A stretch of 7,650 nucleotides of DNA, taken from positions 1 to 7,650 of the forward strand of contig JAISZF010000034.1 in NCBI GenBank assembly GCA_031269415.1, written 5' to 3'. The translations under genes were made by a program, and so were the position numbers. Below, in pieces: positions 1 to 6,764 of this stretch; positions within the stretch are counted from its first letter, which is position 1; each line of letters opens with the position of its first letter. Source of the stretch: Clostridiales bacterium (GTDB lineage Bacteria; Bacillota; Clostridia; Lachnospirales; WQUN01). Below the pieces are notes generated by a model. The model worked only from the letters and a program-made list of their open reading frames with translations, was not told the DNA's origin and did no database searches.

Positions 1-1
1 A

Positions 2-463
2 CTGGTCAATGTTATCGGGCCAATAATGACCAGCGATCAAGCGGCTTGGAAACAGACGATTTACTATCCATTCGCTTATACAAGCCGGTATGGCAGGGGT
101 ATTGTATTGCAAACCGTTATTGAGTCCCCTGTGTACTCAATCGGGGAACTGGATGAAGCGCAAATCCTGGACGCAGTGTGCGTGATGAATGACGACGAAT
201 CATTGACGCTCTTCGCGGTTAATAAGGATCTTAATGAGGATTTAACCTTAACATGCGGCCTGCCGTCTGAAAATTATACTGTGCTGGAGCATATTACATT
301 GAATCACGCTGATCTGAAAGCGGCTAACACTGAGGCCGATCCCGACGCTTTAACGCCGTGGGCCACGGATTCCTCGTCTGTGAAAAACGGCGTGTTGACC
401 ACAGTATTGGGCAGACATAGTTGGAATATGATCCGGTTGGGGAAAAACGGCAGTGCTGAATAA
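2..463 (+). CDS. GH51 alpha-L-arabinofuranosidase, C-terminal fragment (5' end outside window)
   Basis: This is the last 153 codons of a gene entering from the left; the frame is open to base 2, so the ATG at 26 is internal. The visible start LVNVIGPIMT, then AAWKQTIYYPF, YTSRYGRGIVLQ, LTLFAVNKDL, VLEHITLNH and the ending HSWNMIRL are the conserved C-terminal stretch of glycoside hydrolase family 51. In that family a beta-sandwich domain packs on the catalytic TIM barrel. The catalytic glutamates lie upstream of the window and cannot be checked. GH51 enzymes release terminal arabinofuranosyl residues from arabinan or arabinoxylan oligosaccharides, usually in the cytoplasm. The gene ends at TAA and is followed 23 bases later by a terminator, so it is the last gene of its unit. 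Family assignment is confident; exact substrate is unknown. Confidence 0.9.
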   Translation: MVNVIGPIMTSDQAAWKQTIYYPFAYTSRYGRGIVLQTVIESPVYSIGELDEAQILDAVCVMNDDESLTLFAVNKDLNEDLTLTCGLPSENYTVLEHITLNHADLKAANTEADPDALTPWATDSSSVKNGVLTTVLGRHSWNMIRLGKNGSAE

Positions 464-486
464 CTTGCTTTTGCACATAGAATATG

Positions 487-518
487 GCGGTAGTCACAAG
501 ACTACCGCTTTTATATTT
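487..518 (+). terminator. Rho-independent terminator of the GH51 gene
   Basis: A perfect 8-bp stem, GCGGTAGT at 487-494 and ACTACCGC at 501-508, encloses a six-base loop (CACAAG) and is followed by TTTTATATTT. It lies 23 bases after the GH51 stop codon. Confidence 0.85.
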
Positions 519-593
519 CACAGCAATTCATAGATACTACAAATAAACCTATCCTTAATCCACGACAAAACAAGGGGACGCCATCTGGCAAGG

Positions 594-636
594 GCTATAC
601 GTAAAGTATAGCAAATAAAAACGCCAATGGCTATAC
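594..636. repeat. Short inverted and direct repeats (GCTATAC) upstream of the transposase remnant
   Basis: GCTATAC (594-600) and GTATAGC (606-612) form a 7-bp inverted repeat around GTAAA. GGCTATAC (593-600) recurs directly at 629-636, seven bases before the transposase ATG. This may be the left end or a regulatory part of the insertion element, but no matching right end is visible, so its role is a guess. Confidence 0.35.
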
Positions 637-642
637 ATACAC

Positions 643-1220
643 ATGAAAAATATATGGAGGTACATGAATGAAGCCTTGCTTGGGTTCAGGGACCGCTTCA
701 GCAGGGAGTCGACGTTTGGCTGGTTCGTTGTGGCGGTTGTCGGCTTAACGCTGAGGGGCGACCATCTGGGAGTGACCAGCGTTGTCCGTGAGCTTTGTAT
801 GGATCCTGGGAACTATGAAAACCCGCTCCATTTTTTCCGATCCAGCGCGTGGAAGCTTGCGGGACTCCAGCGGGCGTGGGAGCGCTTCGCCGCTCGTTCA
901 GGGTTGGTCTACGAGGCGTACGGAAAGGCGGTGCTGGTCGGAGATGGCGTCCAGGAGAGCAAGGAGGGCGTGGAAAACGCCGGGTGTAAAAAAGCTTTTC
1001 AAAGGATCTGAGGACAAGCCAGGCGCGCGACACATAATCGGGCATTTTTTTGGGGCTGTTGGTATGCTTGTCGGGAATCCGGCGAAACTCTTTTGTCTAC
1101 CACTGTCCGTCGCCCTCCACGGCGGCGTGGGCCCGCCGCGTGGCGGGGAGGCTAGGCAGGGAACGCTTCTTGCTCCTTGATCGCTATTTCTTGACCGAGC
1201 CGACGCTAAAAGCCCTCGAT
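643..1220 (+). pseudogene. Broken IS4/IS701-like DDE transposase (N-terminal half, frameshifted and truncated)
   Basis: Three consecutive frames together read as one transposase. Frame one (643 to about 969) opens MKNIWRYMNEALLGFRDRFS, then DHLGVTSVVREL, FFRSSAW and VGDGVQESKEG; the Asp of GDG is probably the first catalytic residue. After a single-base shift near 967-971, frame two continues with TPGVKKLFKGSED, HIIGHFFGA and FCLPLSVALHGG. Near 1110-1125 the sense passes to frame three, WARRVAGRLGRERFLLLDRYFL, whose LLLDRYF carries the second catalytic Asp. Compared with my memory of the family, some residues are missing at this second break, so it is probably a deletion with a frame change. 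Similarity ends around TLKALD (about 1215), where the neighbouring remnant begins. The third catalytic residue and the rest of the C-terminus are absent. No convincing ribosome binding site precedes 643. Non-functional. Confidence 0.82.
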
Positions 1221-2058
1221 TACCTTATGAATATAGCTCATAATTATTAAGGCGACGAAACCTATCATTATTTTGTTTTGAAGGCTTTCGCCGCTATGTA
1301 CACGCGTTCGGCCAAAGTCCATGCTATTCTTGAAACGACAGAAAGCCTTTTCAACCACATCTTTCGCGCCGCGGTTGATTAGAAGATATTTCTTAAACAT
1401 CTTCGCGTAGCGCTCGTTATCTGGGTTCTCTCTCGCCAAATCCGCCAAGTCGTTGACTTCACGGTAAAGATCCATCTTAGCCTGTTCCGCGCTTTTTCCA
1501 TTATAAAAAGTATGGACGTATACGCCATGCTCTTTACCCCACACGCGTTCCCGTGTTACCCCAAGTATCATTTCGTCATCCCCAAGACGGATGGCGTTGG
1601 AGGCCTGGTCTATACTGGGTCTTATCTGTTCAATTTGATTTTTGATATATTTACCGCCGCATGGCGCGGCGACTAAAAATTTGACTCCATTCTTCTCTGA
1701 TAGCATAGTGGTTACATTCGCCGCGCTATAGAACCCCTTATCCATCACGACCGATATTTTTGATAACGACAGCGTAGACGCCAGGCTTAACGTATTCTTA
1801 AGTTATATCCAGCGCCAGATATTCTTGCTCTTGCCGGTACGCCGCCCAGCGCTCGTAAAATTCGTGCCGTTTGGAGTATGGGATACCTTTTAAGAGCCCG
1901 CTTACGCTTGATGGCGATAATGACGCCTCAAACGCGATATCCGCCTGTGCGGACCATGTGTCACAGTACATGACTGGTTCATCCCGAGATACGAGATAAC
2001 ACGCCAATGAAAAAATCTGGTTCCAACATGTGATGGAGTTAATGAAAGAGTGGTAATT
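1206..2058 (-). pseudogene. Degenerate IS1634-like (IS4 superfamily) transposase
   Basis: Two minus-strand frames make one transposase. The upstream part (2058 to about 1798) reads NQIFSLACYLVSR, then DEPVMYCDTWSAQADIAFEA, LSPSSVSGLLKGI and EYLALDIT, holding the first catalytic Asp (LALD). A TAA at 1800-1798 ends it. The downstream part (about 1803 to 1206) reads LKNTLSLAS, VVMDKGFYSAANV (second Asp), VVEKAFCRFKNSMDFGRTRVHS (catalytic Glu) and FVALIIMSYIHKV. The family normally has about 50 residues between LALDITS and the LKNTL-like segment, so an internal deletion joined them out of frame; CTT could belong to both sides as a 3-base microhomology. The first hundred or more residues are missing, with a TAG immediately upstream at 2061-2059. 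The last codons and TAG stop at 1206 come from the adjoining plus-strand remnant. All three catalytic residues survive, yet the gene is dead. Confidence 0.85.
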
Positions 2059-2184
2059 CTAAAAGCTTTTTTATTCATACGATAATACCCTCTTTTCAAG
2101 GTGATTTTTCAGTATTTGCCGCATGCGGAACAGTATGGATTTGGCAGCGTCCGTAAACCGCCGTCATTTCGCTTATAAACCCGA

Positions 2185-2214
2185 CTCGGCGGCGCGGACA
2201 TCTATGCCGACGAG
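2185..2214. repeat. Imperfect GC-rich palindrome, copy 1 of a dispersed repeat
   Basis: The 30-base segment begins CTCGGCGGCG, has GACATCTA in the middle and ends GCCGACGAG. It matches the perfect palindrome at 6752-6781 at 26 of 30 positions, and the following TTG is also shared after one mismatch. Here the two arms pair imperfectly (two mismatches plus G-T wobbles). It lies between the transposase remnants and the terminator of the efflux operon. Confidence 0.6.
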
Positions 2215-2234
2215 CTTGATTATGTAGAAAAACA

Positions 2235-2270
2235 GGCTCTTTCCAAACGTGAGTGTGTTTGGAAAGAGCC
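2235..2270 (-). terminator. Strong intrinsic terminator of the efflux operon (possibly bidirectional)
   Basis: A perfect 14-bp stem, GGCTCTTTCCAAAC (2235-2248) and GTTTGGAAAGAGCC (2257-2270), encloses an 8-base loop. Read on the minus strand it follows the second ABC gene's stop by four bases and is followed by TGTTTTTCT. On the plus strand it is followed by ATTTTTA, so it could also stop transcripts coming from the transposase region. Confidence 0.88.
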
Positions 2271-2274
2271 ATTT

Positions 2275-4128
2275 TTACGAGGCTGATTCAAACTGACTGT
2301 TATAGAGTTCGGCGTAGAACCCGCCCTTTGCCAACAACTCATTGTGATTGCCGCTCTCCACAATATCGCCGTCCCGCATGACAAGGATCATATCGGCGTT
2401 CTTGATAGTGGAAAGCCTATGGGCGATGACAAAGGATGTTCTGCCCCGAGTGAGCGCGTCCATAGCTTCTTGAACGTGCCGTTCGGTGCGGGTGTCTACC
2501 GAGCTTGTCGCTTCGTCCAATATCAAAAGCGGCGCGTTTTGGATCATGGCGCGGGCAATGGTGACAAGCTGCTTTTGCCCCGCCGAGAGGTTGGCTTTAT
2601 CGTTCAGCACGGTATCATAACCCTGAGGCAGCGTCCGGATAAAGTGATGTATCCCCACCGCTTTGCAGACGTCGACGACCTCCGCGTCAGTGACGCCCCG
2701 TTTCGCGTATATGATGTTTTCCTTGATAGTTCCTTCAAAGAGCCATGTGTCCTGCAAAACCATACAGAATTGCTCATGCGTGTTTTCCCTTGTTACCTGA
2801 TTTGTCGGTATGCCGTCTAAGCGAATTTCACCGCCGTCAATTTCATAAAAACGCATAAGCAGATTAACCACTGTCGTTTTTCCCGCTCCGGTAGGCCCGA
2901 CGATGGCGATCTTCTGTCCGGCTTTTACTTTGGCGGAGAAATCGTGAATGACGGTTTTATCCCTTTCGTAACCAAAGCGAACGTTCTTAAATTCAACGTC
3001 GCCCTTGATGTTCTCTAACTTTGTGAGTTTTTGGCTTTCCCCAGCCAATTCCTCTTCATCGAAAAACTCAAAGACGCGCTCGCCGGCGGCGGCTGTTCTC
3101 TGAAGCTGCTGCGCGGACTGCGCCAACTGAGACAGCGGTTGCGTAAACAAGCGGATATATATCATGAACGCCACAATCACCCCGAATGAAATAGCGCCAT
3201 TCATCGCGAGCGCCGCGCCGGCCACGCAAACAGCCACATAGGCGAAATTTCCGATAAAATTCATGACGGGCATCATCAGGCCAGACAGAAACTGGGATTT
3301 CCATCCGCTTTCATAAAGCGAACGGTTCATAACCTCGAAGGTCTTTTTTGCTTCTTTGCCGCCGTTATAGGCTTTCACGACGTTGTGCCCCGAATAAATC
3401 TCCTCGATATGCCCGTTAATGTCGCCAAGCCCTTGCTGCTGCGCCTTGAAATACTTTTGCGATTTCCGCGTAATGAGAGTCATAAACGCGAAGCCAATCA
3501 GGGTGGAGCAGACGGAGACCAGAGCCAGAATCCAACTATTATAAATCATCATAATCAGCGCCCCGGCAAACATCGTGATTGCCCGGGCCAAATTGTCAAG
3601 GCTTTGGTTCAAGGTCTGACCGATTGTGTCCACATCGTTGGTCACGCGGCTGATTACATCGCCATAACTCGTTTTGTCGAAATATTTGAGCGGCAGCCTG
3701 TTGATCTTTCGCGAGACGTCCGTACGCATGCTTTTGGAAATTCTGGCGGTTACCGTCGCCATGATAAAGCTCTCCGAAAAGCTGAAAACCGCCGAGAATC
3801 CATAAAGACAAACAAGCAGAACGCCGATGTTAAACACGGCGGTAAAATCAATCGCTCCAAGCACAGGATGGTCATTTATAATCCGCGGCAAGCCTTTCAT
3901 GATCTCGTCGGTCATTACTCTCAACTGATTCGGGCCCAAAATCTGAAGCGCCGCGCCTAAGCCCGCGAGGATAAGGGCGGACGCGATGACGGGCGTATAA
4001 CGTCTCAAATAGCGTATCAGTTTACCCCACGTACCCTTGAAGTCCTTCGCTTTTTCTACGCCGCCCATGCCGCCGCGCATCGGTCCCATTGGTCTCGCTC
4101 TTTGTGTTCTCGTGTTTTGCTTACTCAT
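2275..4128 (-). CDS. Heterodimeric ABC exporter subunit, canonical catalytic NBD (TM288/BmrD-like)
   Basis: This 617-residue half-transporter has a Gly/Met/Arg-rich N-terminal tail (about 10-24), six membrane helices (about 46-66, 93-125, a 180-221 pair, 282-308, 312-333) and a C-terminal nucleotide-binding domain. The NBD has Walker A GPTGAGKTT (411-419), Q-loop Q459, signature NLSAGQ (513-518), Walker B LLILDE with catalytic E539, D-loop SSVD and switch H570. The signature is LSAGQ rather than LSGGQ; its partner subunit has the complementary degenerate Walker B and H-loop. That is the pattern of asymmetric exporters, where this subunit supplies the residues of the hydrolysing site. The ATG overlaps the upstream gene's TGA (ATGA) and an AGGAGG lies 10 bases before it, indicating translational coupling. 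The substrate cannot be read from sequence; drugs, toxic peptides or lipids are typical. A terminator follows at once. Confidence 0.93.
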   Translation of the reverse strand: MSKQNTRTQRARPMGPMRGGMGGVEKAKDFKGTWGKLIRYLRRYTPVIASALILAGLGAALQILGPNQLRVMTDEIMKGLPRIINDHPVLGAIDFTAVFNIGVLLVCLYGFSAVFSFSESFIMATVTARISKSMRTDVSRKINRLPLKYFDKTSYGDVISRVTNDVDTIGQTLNQSLDNLARAITMFAGALIMMIYNSWILALVSVCSTLIGFAFMTLITRKSQKYFKAQQQGLGDINGHIEEIYSGHNVVKAYNGGKEAKKTFEVMNRSLYESGWKSQFLSGLMMPVMNFIGNFAYVAVCVAGAALAMNGAISFGVIVAFMIYIRLFTQPLSQLAQSAQQLQRTAAAGERVFEFFDEEELAGESQKLTKLENIKGDVEFKNVRFGYERDKTVIHDFSAKVKAGQKIAIVGPTGAGKTTVVNLLMRFYEIDGGEIRLDGIPTNQVTRENTHEQFCMVLQDTWLFEGTIKENIIYAKRGVTDAEVVDVCKAVGIHHFIRTLPQGYDTVLNDKANLSAGQKQLVTIARAMIQNAPLLILDEATSSVDTRTERHVQEAMDALTRGRTSFVIAHRLSTIKNADMILVMRDGDIVESGNHNELLAKGGFYAELYNSQFESAS

Positions 4129-5897
4129 GAAACCAATTCCTCCTCGCTTAATTGCGACACCGCGATTTCCTTATAGACAGCGCAGCCGCGGAGTAATTCC
4201 TTATGCGTTCCTTTGCCTACGATCTTCCCTTCGTCAAGCACGATAATTTGATCCGCGTCCATAATCGTGCCGATTCGCTGCGCCACGATAAGGCTTGTCA
4301 CGCCCGCTGTTTCCTTTTTCAGGACGCTTCTAAGCGCGCGATCGGTCTTATAGTCAAGCGCCGAAAACGAATCGTCGAAAATGTATATTTCAGGCTTGCG
4401 GCAAACAGCGCGGGCAATAGCGAGCCGCTGTTTTTGACCGCCCGATATGTTACCGCCGCCTTGCGAGACAGACGCGTTATATCCATCGTCCATTTTTTCC
4501 ACAAAGTCCGCGCCCTGCGCGATTTTTACGGCTTTTTTCACGTCTTCTACGTTGTGTCCCCCGCCGGTTAAGTCCCGTCCGTTGTCGCCGTAGGCCACGT
4601 TGGACGCCACGCTTCCTTTGAACAGCACCGCTTTCTGCGGCACGTAGCCGATTTTGTTCAGAAGTGATTCCAGTTTATAATCTCTCACATTTACGCCGTC
4701 AACCAATACTTCCCCTTCTGTCGCGTCGAAGAAGCGGGGAATAAGGTTTATAAGCGTAGACTTTCCGCTCCCTGTGGAGCCGATAAAAGCCACGGTTTCA
4801 CCCCGCTTTGCCGTAAAGCTGATATCTTCAAGGACAGCCTCCGCCGCGCCGGGATATTTAAAGCCGACCGACCTGAATTCCACCTCACCGGCGGCGTCCG
4901 GCTTACCTTCGCTTTCACCGCCGTCTAAAATTCGCGGCTCCGTGTCAAGCGCCTCGTTGACACGCTTCGCCGAAACGCTCGCGCGCGGCAGCAGTATGAA
5001 GATCATTACCAGCATCATGAACGACATAACTACCTGCATGGCATAGCTCATAAATACGACCATATTCGAGAATACCGCAAGCTTATCCACAGCGCCCGCC
5101 GCGTCAACCAGATACGCGCCCACCCAGTAAATAGCGAGGGACAGCCCGCTCATGACAAGCGTCATCACAGGCATCATGACCGCCATAGCCCGGTTTGTGA
5201 AAACTTGCGCGTCTGTCAACTCTTTATTCGCCGCCTCGAATTTACCCTCTTGATAATCCTCCGCGTTGTAAGCTCGGACGACGCGCAGTCCCGTAAGGTT
5301 TTCACTCGTCACGCGTGTGATATTGTCGGTGAGGGTCTGCATTTTCCTGAATTTAGGCATCGCGAGTGTGATAATCAGCGAGACCGTGATCAGCACAAGC
5401 AGCACCGCCGCTCCGACGACCGTTGTAAACTCCGGGCCGCTGCCCGCGATCTTGGTAATCGCCCACACCGCCGTGATGGGGGCTTTTATCAGCAGTTGCA
5501 GAGCCATTACGACAAACATTTGTATTTGAGTGATGTCGTTTGTGGATCGAGTAATAAGGCTTGAGGTTGAAAACCGATTGATTTCCTCCATCGAAAAGGA
5601 CTCAACCTTATTAAACAGCAAGCCGCGCAGCCGTTGAGCGAAGGAAGCGCTGACGCGCGCCGCGAAATACCCCACGGTAACCGCGGACACGACGCTGCCA
5701 AGCGCGCATAGCAGCATATAGCCGCCGTTAAGCCAGATATCGCTGATTGTGCTGCCCGGCGTCTGAGTAAGCCGCGTTACTTCCGACATGAAATCGGGGA
5801 CTTTAAGGTCAAGCCAAACCTGCGCGACTATGAAGATCACGCTGACTCCGATCATCAGCCACTCTTTCGGCTTGAGACGCTTGATAATTTTAAGCAT
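4125..5897 (-). CDS. Heterodimeric ABC exporter subunit with degenerate catalytic site (TM287/BmrC-like)
   Basis: This 590-residue half-transporter has six predicted membrane helices in its first 305 residues (about 12-30, 58-80, 125-150, 158-180, 238-265, 275-303) and an NBD from about 337. Walker A is GSTGSGKST (373-381), the Q-loop is Q421 and the signature is a canonical NISGGQ (483-488). Walker B is IYIFDD, with D509 where the catalytic Glu normally stands, and the switch position reads VAQR, with Q540 instead of His. These substitutions mark the weak-ATPase subunit of heterodimeric exporters. Its intact signature would complete the canonical site formed with the downstream subunit. GGGAGGAG ends seven bases before the ATG. 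It lies 110 bases after the MarR gene and overlaps the second ABC gene by four bases, so the three probably form one unit. Confidence 0.93.
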   Translation of the reverse strand: MLKIIKRLKPKEWLMIGVSVIFIVAQVWLDLKVPDFMSEVTRLTQTPGSTISDIWLNGGYMLLCALGSVVSAVTVGYFAARVSASFAQRLRGLLFNKVESFSMEEINRFSTSSLITRSTNDITQIQMFVVMALQLLIKAPITAVWAITKIAGSGPEFTTVVGAAVLLVLITVSLIITLAMPKFRKMQTLTDNITRVTSENLTGLRVVRAYNAEDYQEGKFEAANKELTDAQVFTNRAMAVMMPVMTLVMSGLSLAIYWVGAYLVDAAGAVDKLAVFSNMVVFMSYAMQVVMSFMMLVMIFILLPRASVSAKRVNEALDTEPRILDGGESEGKPDAAGEVEFRSVGFKYPGAAEAVLEDISFTAKRGETVAFIGSTGSGKSTLINLIPRFFDATEGEVLVDGVNVRDYKLESLLNKIGYVPQKAVLFKGSVASNVAYGDNGRDLTGGGHNVEDVKKAVKIAQGADFVEKMDDGYNASVSQGGGNISGGQKQRLAIARAVCRKPEIYIFDDSFSALDYKTDRALRSVLKKETAGVTSLIVAQRIGTIMDADQIIVLDEGKIVGKGTHKELLRGCAVYKEIAVSQLSEEELVS

Positions 5898-5904
5898 GAA
5901 AAAA

Positions 5905-5912
5905 CTCCTCCC
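5905..5912 (-). promoter_or_regulatory. Ribosome binding site of the first ABC gene
   Basis: GGGAGGAG on the minus strand with seven bases to the ATG at 5897. This fixes the start and suggests efficient translation after the 110-base gap from the regulator gene. Confidence 0.8.
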
Positions 5913-5960
5913 TGCTATCAGTATTTATTATAAATGCTGTTAGTCCTTCGGCTTTTTTAA

Positions 5961-5980
5961 TGCGGACGAGGCCGTCCGCA
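5961..5980 (-). other. Stem-loop in the MarR-ABC intergenic gap
   Basis: TGCGGACG and CGTCCGCA form a perfect 8-bp stem with a four-base loop. Neither side carries the U-run of an intrinsic terminator: on the minus strand it is followed by TTAAAAAAGCC. Within a MarR-ABC transcript it could be an RNA processing or stability element that sets the regulator-to-transporter ratio, but that is inference. A TATAAT sits nearer the ABC start without a recognisable -35. Confidence 0.5.
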
Positions 5981-6007
5981 TTATCAGTACACATATGTTG
6001 ACACTCG

Positions 6008-6460
6008 CTATTCGCGTGGAGATTTGTTGTCAAATACCCGATTTGTGATTTCAAAGAAGCGTTTTAATAGACGCACAAATTCAGCGGCGTCCTGTTCGCC
6101 CATTTCGGCAAAGATTTTTGCCATCTGCTCTCGCATTCTCAGCATTTCGGAACGGCTTCGCTCACGGCCTTCTTCCGTTATAGTCACTAAAATGTTGCGG
6201 CGGTTAGCCAGGTCAATCTCACGGTGAATCTGCCTCTTTTTCTCTAACGTGCCGAGCGCGGCCGAGATTCGAGCTGTACTGGCGCGCATGGCGTCGCTGA
6301 TTTCTGAAGGGGTAACAGCCGAATCTTTTGAAGAAAGGTACTTGAGGATAAAAAGCTCGCCTTTTCCACCGCGCCACATCTTGTCCATCAGGTTTCCATT
6401 ATCGCCAGGCATCATTTTTATTTCTTCCATAGCGGCGACAGCTTGTTCTATCTTGTTCAT
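6008..6460 (-). CDS. MarR-family transcriptional regulator of the efflux operon
   Basis: A 150-residue winged-helix protein of usual MarR length. The DNA-binding domain spans about residues 33-97: helix-turn-helix around PSEISDAMRASTARISAALG with LEKKRQI, then a wing DLANRRNILVTITEEG carrying the basic tip. Flanking N- and C-terminal helices (about 1-30 and 98-145) would form the dimer interface and usual ligand pocket. The ATG at 6460 is preferred: AGGAGG (6475-6470) lies nine bases upstream of it but directly abuts the in-frame ATG at 6469, which would be too close. Encoded first in the operon with the ABC exporter pair, behind a promoter with an operator-like inverted repeat, it is probably an autorepressor released by a toxic ligand. 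The ligand is unknown. A weaker possibility is a MarR protein acting elsewhere too. Confidence 0.92.
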   Translation of the reverse strand: MNKIEQAVAAMEEIKMMPGDNGNLMDKMWRGGKGELFILKYLSSKDSAVTPSEISDAMRASTARISAALGTLEKKRQIHREIDLANRRNILVTITEEGRERSRSEMLRMREQMAKIFAEMGEQDAAEFVRLLKRFFEITNRVFDNKSPRE

Positions 6461-6469
6461 TGTCTCCAT

Positions 6470-6475
6470 CCTCCT
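6470..6475 (-). promoter_or_regulatory. Ribosome binding site deciding the MarR start
   Basis: A full AGGAGG on the minus strand. It touches the upstream ATG (6469) with no spacer but is nine bases from the ATG at 6460, so initiation at 6460 is favoured. Confidence 0.8.
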
Positions 6476-6486
6476 CGATGTTCGAC

Positions 6487-6499
6487 GTTAATGGTTAAC
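6487..6499 (-). promoter_or_regulatory. Putative MarR operator (GTTAA-TGG-TTAAC inverted repeat)
   Basis: A perfect 5-3-5 inverted repeat sits just downstream of the -10 element, covering roughly +3 to +15 of the expected transcript. MarR proteins commonly bind short AT-rich inverted repeats over or beside their own promoter, so this is the best operator candidate. No binding data can be read from the sequence. Confidence 0.55.
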
Positions 6500-6508
6500 A
6501 TTATTAAT

Positions 6509-6537
6509 ATTATATGCCGTTCGGGTTGGTCTGTCAA
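6509..6537 (-). promoter_or_regulatory. Consensus sigma-A promoter of the marR-ABC operon
   Basis: On the minus strand TTGACA (6537-6532) and TATAAT (6514-6509) are separated by exactly 17 bases; both hexamers are perfect consensus. Transcription would start near 6502 and enter the MarR leader. An unmodified consensus promoter fits a unit that is kept off by a repressor. Confidence 0.9.
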
Positions 6538-6680
6538 TATAGTTTTGAAAAATAATGGGTTTTTAGCTCTTGTCAGTGGCGTCCTTCCTTTTGTTTGCTA
6601 TACTAAAGATAACGCGTTTTGGTGTTTGGGCTATATTATTTTTTCGAGGTTTTTCCTAAAAAAAGGAGGCGCGTGGTACA

Positions 6681-6764
6681 ATGATGTTGGAGAGATTAAA
6701 GTTGTGGCTTTCAGAACAATATGAAGGGAACGTATTGATGAAGAAATCAGGCTCGGCGGCGTAG
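6681..6764 (+). CDS. Possible 27-residue small ORF (unknown, low confidence)
   Basis: ATGATG opens a 27-codon frame reading MMLERLKLWLSEQYEGNVLM and a further KKSGSAA, ending at TAG inside the palindrome at 6752. It is preceded by AAAAGGAGG (6661-6669), with 11 bases to the first ATG, longer than ideal. No family is recognised. No transmembrane segment is clear; the first half could form an amphipathic helix. It may be a real small protein, a remnant of a larger gene cut off at the palindrome, or chance. Confidence 0.25.
   Translation: MMLERLKLWLSEQYEGNVLMKKSGSAA

Larger units (their letters stand above)
590..2090. mobile_element. Insertion-sequence graveyard: two remnants joined tail-to-tail
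   Basis: The plus-strand IS4/IS701-like remnant and the minus-strand IS1634-like remnant meet at about 1210-1225 without spacer. The minus-strand ORF takes its stop codon from plus-strand transposase sequence. Neither terminal inverted repeats nor target-site duplications could be assigned by eye, so the outer edges are approximate. The missing C-terminal half of the first transposase was not recognised to the right of the second, so a simple insertion of one element into the other is not shown. Insertion followed by deletions is equally possible. Confidence 0.7.

Noticed and set aside
698..1045. Minus-strand ORF opposite the first transposase remnant
   Set aside because: It is an Arg/Pro-rich shadow of a GC-rich coding strand; the plus strand carries the recognisable transposase motifs.
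1902..2099. 65-codon minus-strand ORF beginning MKRGYYRMNKKAF
   Set aside because: It runs out of frame through the IS1634-like remnant; the frame with family similarity (NQIFSLACYLVSR) is the neighbouring one.
2100..2180. Protein-like minus-strand stretch reading AAKSILFRMRQILKNHLEKR
   Set aside because: It is only about 30 codons long, bounded by stops, with no start or ribosome binding site and no family I recognise; possibly element debris, but not supportable as a gene.
3385..3960. 191-codon plus-strand ORF opposite the second ABC gene
   Set aside because: It is antisense to the conserved transmembrane domain, has low-complexity His/Arg/Asn-rich translation and no ribosome binding site.
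5961..5980. Intrinsic terminator between MarR and the ABC genes
   Set aside because: The stem is perfect, but no U-run follows on either strand, so it is listed only as a stem-loop.
6443..6724. 93-codon plus-strand ORF across the MarR promoter
   Set aside because: It overlaps the MarR start, the consensus promoter and AT-rich intergenic sequence, and its translation resembles no family.
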